The notes beneath the pieces were generated by a model. The model was not told the origin of the DNA. It saw nothing but the letters and a program-made list of their open reading frames with translations, and did not search any database. Below, piece after piece: positions 1 through 8,210 of a DNA stretch of 48,527 bases (position 1 is its first letter; every line of letters starts with the position of its first letter). Source of the DNA: Candidatus Omnitrophota bacterium (GTDB lineage Bacteria > Omnitrophota > Gorgyraeia > Duberdicusellales > 4484-171); contig JAQUWY010000011.1 in the NCBI GenBank assembly GCA_028692655.1, positions 1 to 48,527 on the forward strand, given 5' to 3'. A program made the position numbers and the translations under genes.

Positions 1-119
1 TGGATATATTCATGTATTTAACCCTTAAAGAAGAAGGGCTTATTATAAATGGGGCTTTTGAGGATATGCCAACAGCAAAAGAGGAAAACGCTTCTTTAGA
101 GTTTGCGAATAATTCTTGA
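1..119 (+). CDS. C-terminal end of an unidentified protein (partial)
   Basis: The frame that begins at base 3 is open from the window edge and stops at TGA 117-119. It gives 38 residues, acidic and without a recognisable motif. The start and most of the protein lie outside the window, so no function can be assigned. Support is only the open frame and the promoter that follows shortly after its stop. Confidence 0.4.
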   Translation, partial: DIFMYLTLKEEGLIINGAFEDMPTAKEENASLEFANNS

Positions 120-141
120 CAGTACTTTAAGGAGATAAAAG

Positions 142-170
142 TTTTCATAAGACTTATTTTCTGGTATAAT
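142..170 (+). promoter_or_regulatory. Extended -10 promoter for the small lipoprotein
   Basis: A TTTTCA -35-like box (142-147) lies 17 nt from a perfect TATAAT (165-170). The TATAAT is preceded by TGG, which fits the extended -10 pattern TGn. Transcription would begin near 177, about 100 nt before the lipoprotein start. Read from sequence only. Confidence 0.55.
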
Positions 171-275
171 TATTCAACAGAAAAGCTAATTAAATCATAT
201 CTTTGATATTAGAAAAGATCATCTGATTTTTTTGGGGTCAGTCAAAATAAAAACACTGAAGATGGAGGCCGGCAA

Positions 276-395
276 ATGAGAAAAGTTTTATTAATTGTGT
301 TTTTACTCGTTATGCCTTTTTTACAAGGTTGCGCTTTACTGGGCGCGGCTGTATCTGCGGGTGCGGCTTACGCTATATATTATGCTACTAAATAA
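276..395 (+). CDS. Small predicted lipoprotein (39 aa)
   Basis: A short reading frame behind a clear Shine-Dalgarno (GGAGG near 264-268). It encodes a Lys/Arg start, a hydrophobic stretch and the lipobox LQGC (residues 17-20), so the mature part would be a 20-residue lipid-anchored peptide beginning at Cys20. The mature part is rich in Ala and Gly and ends with YAIYYATK. The function is unknown; small lipoproteins of this kind are usually envelope components. It has its own extended -10 promoter upstream and is separated from glnA by about 260 bp. The family was not recognised. The call rests on the ribosome binding site, the lipobox and the promoter. Confidence 0.6.
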   Translation: MRKVLLIVFLLVMPFLQGCALLGAAVSAGAAYAIYYATK

Positions 396-526
396 CCGGT
401 TACTCGTGCCGGCTTACTGAATATATACCAGATTCATATTGCTTGTAATTGATATTGTGGTTTTTTAAAAATCGGATAAAGCTTGTATTAATGTATTCGG
501 CTGCACTCAATGTTATTTTTTGACAT

Positions 527-565
527 ACTCAGGATAGTAAAAATAGCCAAACTATAGTTCTGAGT
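527..565 (+). promoter_or_regulatory. Interrupted inverted repeat upstream of glnA
   Basis: ACTCAG-g-ATAGT (527-538) can pair with ACTAT-agtt-CTGAGT (551-565), giving an interrupted stem around a short loop. It lies just upstream of the proposed glnA promoter, where a regulator operator would be expected. It could also be a weak RNA hairpin if transcription starts further upstream. No poly-T tract follows, so it is not called a terminator. Confidence 0.35.
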
Positions 566-585
566 TTAAGAGAAACGGAAAGGAG

Positions 586-613
586 TTGCTTTAATATCAA
601 AGCCTGATAGAAT
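586..613 (+). promoter_or_regulatory. Extended -10 promoter of glnA
   Basis: TTGCTT (586-591), a 16-nt spacer and TAGAAT (608-613) preceded by TGA, fitting the extended -10 form. The predicted start near 620 gives a leader of about 36 nt before ATG 656, with AGGAGG as ribosome binding site. Confidence 0.5.
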
Positions 614-655
614 GTGCCTGTAATTAATCGCTTTTAATTCCAGGAGGTTAAATAA

Positions 656-1975
656 ATGACCAAACAGGATGTTTTGAGTATCGTAAAATCTAAAAAAGTT
701 AAATTTCTAAGGCTCTGGTTTACGGATGTTCTAGGGTTCTTGAAAAGCTTTGATATTCCGGTGGAGGAGCTTTCCGGAGCCATGCGTGACGGCATGGGTT
801 TTGACGGTTCATCCATCGAAGGCTTTTCCAGGATTGAGGAGTCTGATATGCTGGTTAAGCCCGATCCTGATACTTTTCAAATCATACCCTGGATAAAGGA
901 AGACGGCCCGGTTGCCAGAATGTTCTGTGATGTTGTTGAGCCGGGAGGAACCCCCTTTGAAGGTGATCCCAGACAGGTGTTAAAGAAGAATTTAGCCGAA
1001 GCCAGAAAAATGGGCTATACCTTTAATGTTGGCCCTGAGCCGGAATACTTTTATTTTCGTAATGTCGGAGGCACCGAAATCTTGGATAAAGGCGGTTATT
1101 TTGATTTGACTCCTATGGATATCGGCCAGGACTTGCGAAGAAAAACGGTTTTAATGCTTGAAAAAATGGGCATCGAGGTAGAATATTGGCACCATGAAGT
1201 TGCCTCTTCTCAGCACGAAATAGACTTGCGTTATAAAAACGCTTTGCTTATGGCTGATAATGTTATGACTTACAGGATGGTTGTAAAAGAAGTGGCTATG
1301 CAGAGCAATTTTTATGCTACATTTATGCCTAAACCGGTTTACGGGATTAATGGCAGCGGAATGCATGTGCATATGTCTTTGTTTAAAGGAAAAAAGAATG
1401 CTTTTTTTGAACCAAAAGATAAGCTGCATCTTTCACCTACGGCTAAATATTTTGTAGCTGGCCTGCTTAAGCATGCCCGGGAAATCTGTTCGGTTTGCTG
1501 TCAGTGGGTTAATTCCTATAAGCGCCTAGTCCCCGGTTATGAAGCTCCGGTATATGTGTCCTGGGCTCAAAGAAACAGGTCCGCGCTTGTTAGGGTGCCT
1601 GTATATAAACCCGGTAAAGAAAAAGCGACTCGTATTGAAATGCGTAATCCTGACCCGGCCTGCAATCCTTATCTGGCATTTTCAGTAATGCTGGCTGCCG
1701 GGCTTGAGGGCATAAAGAAAAAATACCCCTTAGCCGCTCCGGTGAAGAATAATATCTACGATATGACTGAAAAAGAGCGCCGTCAGGCTGGGATAGAGTC
1801 ATTGCCTGATGATTTATTTGAAGCTGTCAAAATAACCGAGAAAAGCCCATTGGTCAGAAAGGCTCTGGGTGATAAAGTTTTTGAATATTTCATCCGAAAC
1901 AAAAAAGATGAGTGGAACGAGTATAGAAGGCAGATAACAAAATACGAACTTACAAAATATCTGCCCATACTGTAA
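656..1975 (+). CDS. glnA: Glutamine synthetase type I (GSI-alpha-like)
   Basis: Makes glutamine from glutamate, ammonia and ATP in the cytoplasm, the main entry of ammonium into metabolism. The 439-residue length and the motifs are those of the class I enzyme: the N-terminal beta-grasp region, the DGSSIEGF loop near residue 50, the GSGMHVHMSL nucleotide-binding segment near 233-242 and the RNPDPACNPYLAF segment near residue 330-345. The length lacks the roughly 25-residue insertion of the GSI-beta subgroup. The region around NIYDM does not match the classic NLYDLP adenylylation site, so covalent control by GlnE looks unlikely. ATG 656 is preceded by AGGAGG at good spacing. A GAF-ANTAR regulator follows 50 bp later, suggesting regulation at RNA level, although no dual-hexaloop target was found in the short leader. 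Confidence 0.95.
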   Translation: MTKQDVLSIVKSKKVKFLRLWFTDVLGFLKSFDIPVEELSGAMRDGMGFDGSSIEGFSRIEESDMLVKPDPDTFQIIPWIKEDGPVARMFCDVVEPGGTPFEGDPRQVLKKNLAEARKMGYTFNVGPEPEYFYFRNVGGTEILDKGGYFDLTPMDIGQDLRRKTVLMLEKMGIEVEYWHHEVASSQHEIDLRYKNALLMADNVMTYRMVVKEVAMQSNFYATFMPKPVYGINGSGMHVHMSLFKGKKNAFFEPKDKLHLSPTAKYFVAGLLKHAREICSVCCQWVNSYKRLVPGYEAPVYVSWAQRNRSALVRVPVYKPGKEKATRIEMRNPDPACNPYLAFSVMLAAGLEGIKKKYPLAAPVKNNIYDMTEKERRQAGIESLPDDLFEAVKITEKSPLVRKALGDKVFEYFIRNKKDEWNEYRRQITKYELTKYLPIL

Positions 1976-1977
1976 TA

Positions 1978-1991
1978 TTTTACCGGTAAAA
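1978..1991. other. 14-bp perfect palindrome between glnA and the ANTAR gene
   Basis: TTTTACCGGTAAAA is fully self-complementary and begins three bases after the glnA stop codon. It may be a protein-binding site or a small transcript end. It is too short and lacks a U tract for a confident terminator call. Confidence 0.3.
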
Positions 1992-2025
1992 GTTATTCAA
2001 ATAAACGCGGTTTTACTTCGTACAA

Positions 2026-2730
2026 ATGTCCAAGTCTTCGTATAAAACCTACATTAATGCGCTTAATAAAATTAGCAGCGCTATAACCAGCGATTTATAC
2101 TTAGGTGATGTATTAAAGCTGATAGTTACTCTTACTGCCAATGTCATGGAGGCAAAAATCTGCGCCCTTTGGCTTCTTGATGAAGGCTCCCAGCTTCTTA
2201 AAATAAGAGCGACCCAAGCCATGAGTGAAGAGTATCTAAAGGAAAGGTCGCTTAAGGTTGGCGAGGGGGTTGTGGGCAAGGTAGCCAAAGAAAAAAAGCC
2301 TATAGCCATACTTGATGTCTTAAAGGATAAGCGCTATAAAGAGAAGAAACTTGCTAAGAGTGAAAAGTTAGTTTCTATGCTCAGTGTTCCCATGATGATT
2401 AAGAAAAAGCTCATAGGTGTTATCAACTGCTACACTACCAAACTTTATAAATTTACTCAAAGTGATAAGGCTCTTTTGGCAGCGGTAGCCAACCAGGCAG
2501 CGGTAGCCATTAAAAATACCGAGCTTATGGTAAAAACTAAAATAATACAGGAGGAGCTGGAGACGCGTAAAGTGGTCGAGCGGGCAAAAGGGATATTGAT
2601 GAAAGAGCAGAAGCTAACAGAAGAAGACGCGTATAATTTAATTAGGCGCTCAAGCATGGATAAACGGGTGCCTATGAAAGAGATAGCCCAGGCAATAGTC
2701 CTTGCTTATGATATAAGAAATAGTAAATGA
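2026..2730 (+). CDS. GAF-ANTAR sensor and RNA-binding antiterminator-type regulator
   Basis: A 234-residue two-domain protein. Residues about 10-165 form a GAF-type sensor domain (segments such as GEGVVGKVAKEKKP and SVPMMIKKKLIGVINCY). Residues about 172-230 form an ANTAR domain, shown by the segment from LETRKVVERAKGILM to MKEIAQAIVLAYDI with the typical Ala-Lys-Gly-Ile-Leu-Met core. ANTAR domains bind paired hexaloop RNA hairpins and prevent transcription termination, often in nitrogen-assimilation operons. Its place directly behind glnA makes nitrogen control the natural guess. No receiver domain is present, so the input would be a ligand bound by GAF rather than phosphorylation. The ribosome binding site before ATG 2026 is weak, which fits coupling to glnA translation or transcription. 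Confidence 0.88.
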   Translation: MSKSSYKTYINALNKISSAITSDLYLGDVLKLIVTLTANVMEAKICALWLLDEGSQLLKIRATQAMSEEYLKERSLKVGEGVVGKVAKEKKPIAILDVLKDKRYKEKKLAKSEKLVSMLSVPMMIKKKLIGVINCYTTKLYKFTQSDKALLAAVANQAAVAIKNTELMVKTKIIQEELETRKVVERAKGILMKEQKLTEEDAYNLIRRSSMDKRVPMKEIAQAIVLAYDIRNSK

Positions 2731-2776
2731 AGGCTAACAGTTCAGGCCAAGAAATCAGCTAAGGAAACGGATAAAT

Positions 2777-4294
2777 ATGGTAAAAAAACCTGGCTTTGAT
2801 AATGAAAAATATTTAGGCTTGCAGGCCAAGGCTATAATAAAGAGGGCCAAACAGTTTAATAACAAGCTTTATCTTGAATTCGGCGGCAAGATAATCTTTG
2901 ACTATCATGCCTCAAGAGTTCTGCCCGGATTTAATCCAAATGTAAAGATGAGGCTCCTGCAGCAGCTTAAAGATGAGGCTGATATTATACTATGTATTTA
3001 TGCCGGGGATATAGAAAGAAGAAAGATGAGGGCGGATTTTGGAATCACTTACGATGTTGACGCTTTAAAATTGATAGATGACCTTGGCCGTTGGGGCATA
3101 GGGGTTTCGGCAGTAGTGATAACCCGTTTTGAAAACCAGCCGGCTGCTAAGATATTTAAAAATAAACTTCAACGGCGTAATATAAATGTTTACACCCACA
3201 GCTTTACCAAAGGCTATCCCACTGATGTAGATATGATTGTGAGTGATGAAGGCTATGGGGCAAATAGTTATATACCTACAAGTAAGCCTCTAGTAGTTGT
3301 TACCGGGCCCGGTCCGGGCAGTGGAAAACTGGCGACTTGTCTTTCTCAGCTTTATCACGATTACAGAAAAGGCATACGCGGCGGCTATGCAAAATTTGAA
3401 ACCTTTCCGATTTGGAACATTCCGATTAAACATCCGGCAAATATTGCGTATGAAGCCGCGACTGCCGACATAAGGGATTTTAATCTTATTGATCCTTTCC
3501 ATCTTGAAGCCCATAAAAAAACCGCGATTAATTATAATCGTGACGTGGAAGCCTTCCCCTTGCTTCGGCGGATTCTTGAAAAAATAACCGGGGCTGAATC
3601 CATATATAAATCTCCCACGGATATGGGTGTTAATTGTGCCGGGTTTGGCATAGTTAATGATGAAGCGGTTAAAGAAGCGTCAAAGCAGGAGATTATCCGC
3701 AGATACTTTCGCTATAGATGCGAGTATATAATGGGCGTGGTGGATAAGGATACGGTCCAGAGAATAGAACTTATAATGGAGGAGCTTAATTTACAGCCAA
3801 CAGACCGTAAAGTTGTGCTTTTAGCCCAGAAAGCTGCCAATGAGGCTATGGAATCCAACAAGGGAAACGAAGGGATTTTTTGCGGTGCGGCTATTGAGTT
3901 AGCTTCAGGAGAGATAGTAACCGGGAAGAATTCTCACCTTATGCATGCTACAGCGAGCCTGGTGTTCAATGCTATTAAAAAACTGGCAGAAATACCGGAT
4001 AAAATACATCTTTTGTCCCCAATGATAATAGAATCCATAGGTAGATTAAAAACTAATATTTCAGGTACTGAAAATGTAAGCCTGGATTTAGAAGAAGCTT
4101 TGATTGCTTTGAGCATAAGCGCTACGACAAATCCCGCAGCTCAACTGGCTATGGAAAAATTGAAAGAACTTCAAAATTGCGAGGTCCATACTACCCATAT
4201 TCCAACACCCGGAGATGAGGCCGGCCTGCGGCGTTTAGGAGTCAATCTTACTAGTGAGCCGAATTTTTCTTCCAAATCTCTTTTTATTGTATAA
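2777..4294 (+). CDS. DUF1846 (UPF0371) family protein
   Basis: A 505-residue protein matching the DUF1846 family in full length. Family-typical parts include the N-terminal GFDNEKYL and LEFGGKIIFDYHASRVLPGF region, the VTGPGPGSGKLATCLSQLYHD stretch near residues 175-195, which resembles a P-loop-like glycine-rich turn, and the FETFPIWNIP segment near 210. The family is widespread and its structure is known, but a biochemical role is not established to my knowledge. No signal peptide or membrane segment is visible, so it should be cytoplasmic. It starts 46 bp after the ANTAR gene and may be in the same transcript. Family assignment is firm; function is open. Confidence 0.85.
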   Translation: MVKKPGFDNEKYLGLQAKAIIKRAKQFNNKLYLEFGGKIIFDYHASRVLPGFNPNVKMRLLQQLKDEADIILCIYAGDIERRKMRADFGITYDVDALKLIDDLGRWGIGVSAVVITRFENQPAAKIFKNKLQRRNINVYTHSFTKGYPTDVDMIVSDEGYGANSYIPTSKPLVVVTGPGPGSGKLATCLSQLYHDYRKGIRGGYAKFETFPIWNIPIKHPANIAYEAATADIRDFNLIDPFHLEAHKKTAINYNRDVEAFPLLRRILEKITGAESIYKSPTDMGVNCAGFGIVNDEAVKEASKQEIIRRYFRYRCEYIMGVVDKDTVQRIELIMEELNLQPTDRKVVLLAQKAANEAMESNKGNEGIFCGAAIELASGEIVTGKNSHLMHATASLVFNAIKKLAEIPDKIHLLSPMIIESIGRLKTNISGTENVSLDLEEALIALSISATTNPAAQLAMEKLKELQNCEVHTTHIPTPGDEAGLRRLGVNLTSEPNFSSKSLFIV

Positions 4295-4399
4295 ATAATC
4301 CTTTACAGAAATCTCCGGGTTTAAAAGAATAAAACGCCTGGTTGTATTATTTTTTTACGGTTTTGTAAGGAATCAATAAAGTAATCAAGGAGGTATCCA

Positions 4400-4873
4400 A
4401 TGGAAAGAGTACACTTAACCCAAAAAGGATATGAAAGGCTGAGCGAAGAGTTAGAGCATCTAAAGAAAGTAAAGCGAAAAGAGATAACTCAGGCAATAGA
4501 GCACGCCCGTTCTCTGGGTGATTTAAAAGAAAACGCCGAATATCATTCTGCCAAAGAAGCTATGTCTTCTAATGAAGCAAGGATAAGAACGTTAGAAGAT
4601 AAGCTAAGCCGGGTAGAAATTATTGATGAAAAATCCGTTGCCGCCGATAAAGCTTACATAGGGGCAAAGCTAAAAATATCCGATTTAGATACTGAAGAGA
4701 TTATTGAATATACCCTGGTCGGCCAGGATGAAGCTGATGCTTTAGGAGGCCTTATCTCAGTGACTTCGCCGGTAGGTAAAGCCTTGCTGGGGCATTCTTG
4801 CGGGGATATCATAGAAATAGAGGTTCCGGCCGGCACACTGAAATACAAGATAATTGAGATATCGAGAGGATAG
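4400..4873 (+). CDS. greA: Transcription elongation factor GreA
   Basis: Rescues backtracked RNA polymerase by stimulating cleavage of the nascent RNA. The 157-residue length is standard. Residues 1-75 form the N-terminal antiparallel coiled coil with the acidic tip segment GDLKENAEYHSAKE, which carries the residues that enter the polymerase secondary channel. Residues 80-157 form the FKBP-like C-terminal domain, ending SCGDIIEIEVPAGTLKYKIIEI. An excellent ribosome binding site (AAGGAGG) precedes ATG 4400. It is followed by a 450-bp repeat-filled gap, so it is probably the last gene of its unit. Confidence 0.95.
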   Translation: MERVHLTQKGYERLSEELEHLKKVKRKEITQAIEHARSLGDLKENAEYHSAKEAMSSNEARIRTLEDKLSRVEIIDEKSVAADKAYIGAKLKISDLDTEEIIEYTLVGQDEADALGGLISVTSPVGKALLGHSCGDIIEIEVPAGTLKYKIIEISRG

Positions 4874-4874
4874 A

Positions 4875-5276
4875 TGAGCCAATAGTCAATAGACCATGGA
4901 CCATAGATGATGCAGATTGAGGCTTAAAAAAAGTCCACGGTCCACGGTCGATAGTCCATGGTCCATAGACGATAGGCTGTACAGGTTAAGGTTAAGGCTG
5001 AGGTTAAGGTTGAGGTTGAGAAAAACTAAAAAACCAAAAGACAAAAAAACAGAAAACTAAAGAACTAAAAACAGAAAGACTGAAAAACTGAAAGACCAAA
5101 AAACCGAAGAACATAAAAACTAAAAGACTGAAAAACATAAAGAATAGGGAAGTTAAGACCTTGTCTACCGGCAGGCAGGCGCTAACCGAAAACCGAAAGA
5201 ATATTTCTTTAGTAGAAATACGATAGAAATATATGGAAATACATAGAAATACATAGAAATATATAGAAATAGATTG
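4875..5276. repeat. Composite word-repeat module, copy 1 (gap 4874-5326)
   Basis: This gap of about 450 bp holds no gene but four consecutive low-complexity tracts. About 4880-4975 reiterates words such as GTCCAYGG and ATAGTCC. About 4984-5020 repeats GGTTAA/GGTTGA hexamers. About 5021-5150 repeats an approximately 8-nt unit like AAAGACTG/AAAAACTG. About 5205-5272 repeats a 10-nt unit like ATAGAAATAC. The module recurs in inverted orientation at about 27748-28095. The block 5014-5163 aligns to the reverse complement of 27831-27980 with one mismatch in 150 bases. A CTACCGGCAGGCAGGC half-palindrome sits at 5165-5180. Function is unknown. Confidence 0.85.
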
Positions 5277-5286
5277 CTTAGGTAAG

Positions 5287-5316
5287 TTTCAAACAAAAAC
5301 AACCTTGAGGTATAAT
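5287..5316 (+). promoter_or_regulatory. Promoter of the U32 gene, possibly leaderless
   Basis: A perfect TATAAT (5311-5316) has a weak TTTCAA (5287-5292) 18 nt upstream. Transcription would start about 5323, only a few bases before ATG 5327. No Shine-Dalgarno is visible before that ATG, so a leaderless or nearly leaderless mRNA is suggested. Confidence 0.45.
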
Positions 5317-5326
5317 TAGTACGAAA

Positions 5327-6556
5327 ATGAGACATAAGTTTAAAAAGCCGGAATTAGTTTCTCCTGCCGGGGATTGGAGCGCTCTTCTCAGCGCCATAAA
5401 TTCCGGAGCCGATAGCGTTTATTTTGGGGTTAAGGGCCTTAGTATGCGTAATCTGGCAGGAAATTTTGATATTTTAGAGATCAAGAAAGTAATGAGCCGT
5501 TTGCATGAACAAGGATGCCGCGGTTATTTAGCTTTAAATGTCATTGTTTATAATTCAGAAATTCCAAAGGTAAAAAAAATTCTTAAAGAAGCAAAAAAAT
5601 CCCTGGTGGACGGAGTGATTCTTTGGGATATGGCGGTTTTTTCTCTGGCTAAGGAATTAGGGCTAAGTGTGCATCTTTCAACTCAGGCCAGTGTTGCTAA
5701 TTATGAGGCTTTAAAATATTACAACCGGCTTGGCGCTAAAAGAATTGTCTTGGCCCGGGAAACAGAGCTAAAAGATATAAAAAAAATCATTTCATATGTA
5801 AAAAAAGATGGCCTTGAATGCGAAATAGAAACCTTTATCCATGGTGCGATGTGCCTGAGTGTTTCAGGCAGGTGTTTTTTGTCAGAACATTCTTTCGGAA
5901 AATCAGCCAACCGAGGAGAGTGCCTTCAACCTTGCCGCAGGGAATTTAAAATAGTTGAGCCTCAGGATAATATCAGTTATATTGCGGCAAGCGACTATAT
6001 CTTAAGCCCAAAAGATTTATGCAGTATAGATTTTATCGACAGCCTCATCGAAGCTGGTATAAATGCTTTTAAAATAGAGGGGAGGATGCGTTCCCCGGAA
6101 TACGTAAAGGTTGTTACTTCTGTTTACCGCCGGGCCATAGATTACTATTTTGAAGGTAAACTCACAAAAAAGAAAAAGAAAGATTTAAAGCAGGAGTTAT
6201 CTTCTGTTTATAGCCGGGGATTTTCTTCCGGGTTTTATTTGGGTAAGCCCAAGGACGCGCATAGCCGGTCTCTTGAACATACCCATGAGAAAATATACCT
6301 GGGAGAGGTAGTTAAGTATTACAAGAAAATTAATGTTGCCGAAATCGCGGTAAAAAACAATTGCCTTAAAAAAGGCGACACCATTCTTTGTGTGGGTAAA
6401 AATATTCCAGCTTCTTTTGCCAAAATTGAAGAAATCCAGATAGAGCATAATTTTGTGGATAGATTAGAGCGCGGCCAGAAAGGCGGCATTAAGGTGCCTT
6501 TTGCCTTAAAGAGAAATGATAAGGTATTTGTCTGGAAAAAAAAGCAACAGATATAA
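5327..6556 (+). CDS. U32 family protein (TrhP/YegQ-like tRNA hydroxylation or RlhA-like)
   Basis: Members of this iron-sulfur family (TrhP, RlhA) hydroxylate tRNA or rRNA bases; older annotation calls them collagenase-like peptidases. The 409-residue protein begins with the TIM-barrel signature PELVSPAGDWSALLSAINSGADSVYFG. It contains the family pattern ETFIHGAMCLSVSGRC and NRGECLQPCR. Cys176, Cys183, Cys199 and Cys203 are the four expected cluster ligands. The segment FKIEGRMRSPEYV lies further on. The C-terminal beta domain (about 320-409) is present. No secretion signal is seen. It is flanked by repeat DNA upstream and a short intergenic region downstream. Which RNA it modifies cannot be told from sequence; TrhP is the better length match. 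Confidence 0.85.
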   Translation: MRHKFKKPELVSPAGDWSALLSAINSGADSVYFGVKGLSMRNLAGNFDILEIKKVMSRLHEQGCRGYLALNVIVYNSEIPKVKKILKEAKKSLVDGVILWDMAVFSLAKELGLSVHLSTQASVANYEALKYYNRLGAKRIVLARETELKDIKKIISYVKKDGLECEIETFIHGAMCLSVSGRCFLSEHSFGKSANRGECLQPCRREFKIVEPQDNISYIAASDYILSPKDLCSIDFIDSLIEAGINAFKIEGRMRSPEYVKVVTSVYRRAIDYYFEGKLTKKKKKDLKQELSSVYSRGFSSGFYLGKPKDAHSRSLEHTHEKIYLGEVVKYYKKINVAEIAVKNNCLKKGDTILCVGKNIPASFAKIEEIQIEHNFVDRLERGQKGGIKVPFALKRNDKVFVWKKKQQI

Positions 6557-6699
6557 GCTGAGGTTAAATAAAGGTTAAAACTGAAAATTCAAAATTAGCA
6601 ATTAGCAAAGAAAAATGAGGGATGAGGATTAGAACCAAAGGCTGTTAAGGCATTTTTCTAAACTGTTTAAAATATGATAAAATTAAGGTAAATATAGAG

Positions 6700-6729
6700 T
6701 TGATTAGGTAAGCATGGATCCGGTATATT
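6700..6729 (+). promoter_or_regulatory. Promoter of the secreted hydrolase
   Basis: TTGATT (6700-6705), an 18-nt spacer and TATATT (6724-6729). The start near 6736 gives a short leader that carries AGGCGG before ATG 6751. The region 6557-6690 before it holds short degenerate words such as GGTTAA and AATTAGCA, similar to the larger repeat modules. Confidence 0.5.
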
Positions 6730-6750
6730 AATTATTAGGCGGAAATAAAA

Positions 6751-7587
6751 ATGAAAAAAAGTATTTTTATATTCATATTATTTATTTGTTTTGTTTCATC
6801 TGTTTTTGCTGATACTATTTTTCTTAAGTCCGGTAAAACTGTAACCGGAGAAATCATTGAAGTCACTAATGAATATGTAAAAATAGACTTTGATGGTATA
6901 CCAATAAAATATTGGAAAGAAGACATCGATACTTTTGAAGAGGCGCAAGAAGTTGAATATGGCAAAAGCACCCATTACATGCGTTATGGAAATGAAAAAG
7001 TAAGGCTTGATATATATAATCCTGGCATGGGAACTGAAAAAAGGCCTATTGTCATTTTGATCCACGGTTCGGCCGGCATTACAGGAAATAGGGCCACTCG
7101 TTATAGAGAATTTGGTAACAGCCTGATGCTCAGAGGGATTATAGCTATTAATGTGCATTATTTTGACAGCCAAAAAAGCAATTGGGTTAAAACTTTTATT
7201 AAAACTATAGACTACGCTCAAAATATTCCCAATGCCGACAAAAATAAAATAGGTATTGTTGGTTATTCTTTAGGGGGAATGATAGCTTTTAGGGTTGCCT
7301 CAGGAGATAAACGAGTTAAGCTATTGACGGTGAATGCAGGGTCATTACCGGCAGATTTTACCAAGAAGGATGCGGCAGCATTACCGTTTACCTACATGAT
7401 ATCCGGGACTAAAGATAAATCAATAAAAAGCCTTTATATTTTAAAAGAGTGGCTTAAGGAACTCAAAAAACCCTTTAAAACTAAAATTGACGAAGGTATG
7501 GGCCACACTATACCGATGAATATTTTTAGAGAGAACTGGTCTAGCATTGTTGATTTCTTTGCGGGAAATTTCAATGTTCCCTACTAA
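6751..7587 (+). CDS. Exported alpha/beta hydrolase (dienelactone hydrolase-like)
   Basis: A 278-residue protein with a signal peptide at residues 1-20 (hydrophobic core, cleavage after VFA), so it acts outside the cytoplasm. Residues 21-65 form a small beta-rich segment (TIFLKSGKTVTGEIIEV...) like those seen in front of other exported enzymes. From residue 95 there is an alpha/beta hydrolase fold: oxyanion motif HGSAG (105-109), nucleophile elbow GYSLGG with Ser173, a likely acid at Asp222 (GTKD) and His252 (GMGH). All parts of the triad are therefore visible. The substrate is unknown; an esterase or dienelactone-hydrolase-like activity is the family expectation. It has its own promoter and ends 39 bp before the DUF3592 gene. 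Confidence 0.8.
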   Translation: MKKSIFIFILFICFVSSVFADTIFLKSGKTVTGEIIEVTNEYVKIDFDGIPIKYWKEDIDTFEEAQEVEYGKSTHYMRYGNEKVRLDIYNPGMGTEKRPIVILIHGSAGITGNRATRYREFGNSLMLRGIIAINVHYFDSQKSNWVKTFIKTIDYAQNIPNADKNKIGIVGYSLGGMIAFRVASGDKRVKLLTVNAGSLPADFTKKDAAALPFTYMISGTKDKSIKSLYILKEWLKELKKPFKTKIDEGMGHTIPMNIFRENWSSIVDFFAGNFNVPY

Positions 7588-7626
7588 GAGATTGACAGGG
7601 CCAAGCTTTATATTTTTTGGCAGGAA

Positions 7627-8118
7627 ATGATTAAATGTAAAAAAGTAAATATGGCGAAGAGGATTTTCTTTCTGTTATTTGCGATTGCCGGTATAGGCAT
7701 AGAATTTTTTGCTTATAGCGTGTATAAAGATTCACAGGACGCAAAAGCTTGGCCGATGACTGCGGGTAGAGTGATATCATCGGAAATCCATAGCCATCGG
7801 TCACACTCTGCTTCAAGCCGGCATTCCAGTATTATGTATAGTGCAGGAGTAGCATTTGAATATTCCGTTGCCGGCAGAACATATACTTCAAAAAAAATTT
7901 CTTTGGGAGAATGCGGTTCAAGCTCGAGAAGTGATGCACAAAAAGTTGTCGATAAGTATCCGCAAGGAAAGGAAATTGCTGTTTATTACAATCCCGCGAA
8001 CCCCGGGAGTGCGATGCTGGAACCCGGAAAAATAGGAGGCATATTTATACCTTTTATTGTAGGCGCTATGTTTATTGTAGTAGGTATACTGGGAGCAGTC
8101 GGCAAAAAGGCTTCTTAG
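7627..8118 (+). CDS. DUF3592 membrane protein
   Basis: A 163-residue protein with two predicted membrane helices (about 12-31 and 136-157) around an extracytoplasmic beta-rich domain. That domain has features of DUF3592: WPMTAGRVISSEI, then a His/Ser-rich loop, FEYSVAGRTYTSKKISLG and the YPQGKEIAVYYNPANPGSAMLEPG segment. The function of the family is not established. ATG 7627 has AGGA very close upstream; an in-frame ATG at 7651 would also keep the first helix, so the exact start is uncertain. It probably shares a transcript with the preceding hydrolase. Confidence 0.75.
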   Translation: MIKCKKVNMAKRIFFLLFAIAGIGIEFFAYSVYKDSQDAKAWPMTAGRVISSEIHSHRSHSASSRHSSIMYSAGVAFEYSVAGRTYTSKKISLGECGSSSRSDAQKVVDKYPQGKEIAVYYNPANPGSAMLEPGKIGGIFIPFIVGAMFIVVGILGAVGKKAS

Positions 8119-8210
8119 CGTAAAAGACAACTGATTCGGGTTTTATTCGCCATCAGTAAGGTATCTATATTCCATTTTGGCTTGTGCTAGGAGTTAAAGA
8201 AGGAGAAAAA

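Noticed and set aside
396-655. Sigma-54 promoter or ANTAR dual-hexaloop RNA before glnA
   Set aside because: No GG-N10-GC -24/-12 element and no pair of hexaloop hairpins with the needed A and G could be found.
4980-5275. Possible CRISPR array in tandem words
   Set aside because: Units are 6-10 nt, degenerate and without unique spacers; no cas genes are present.
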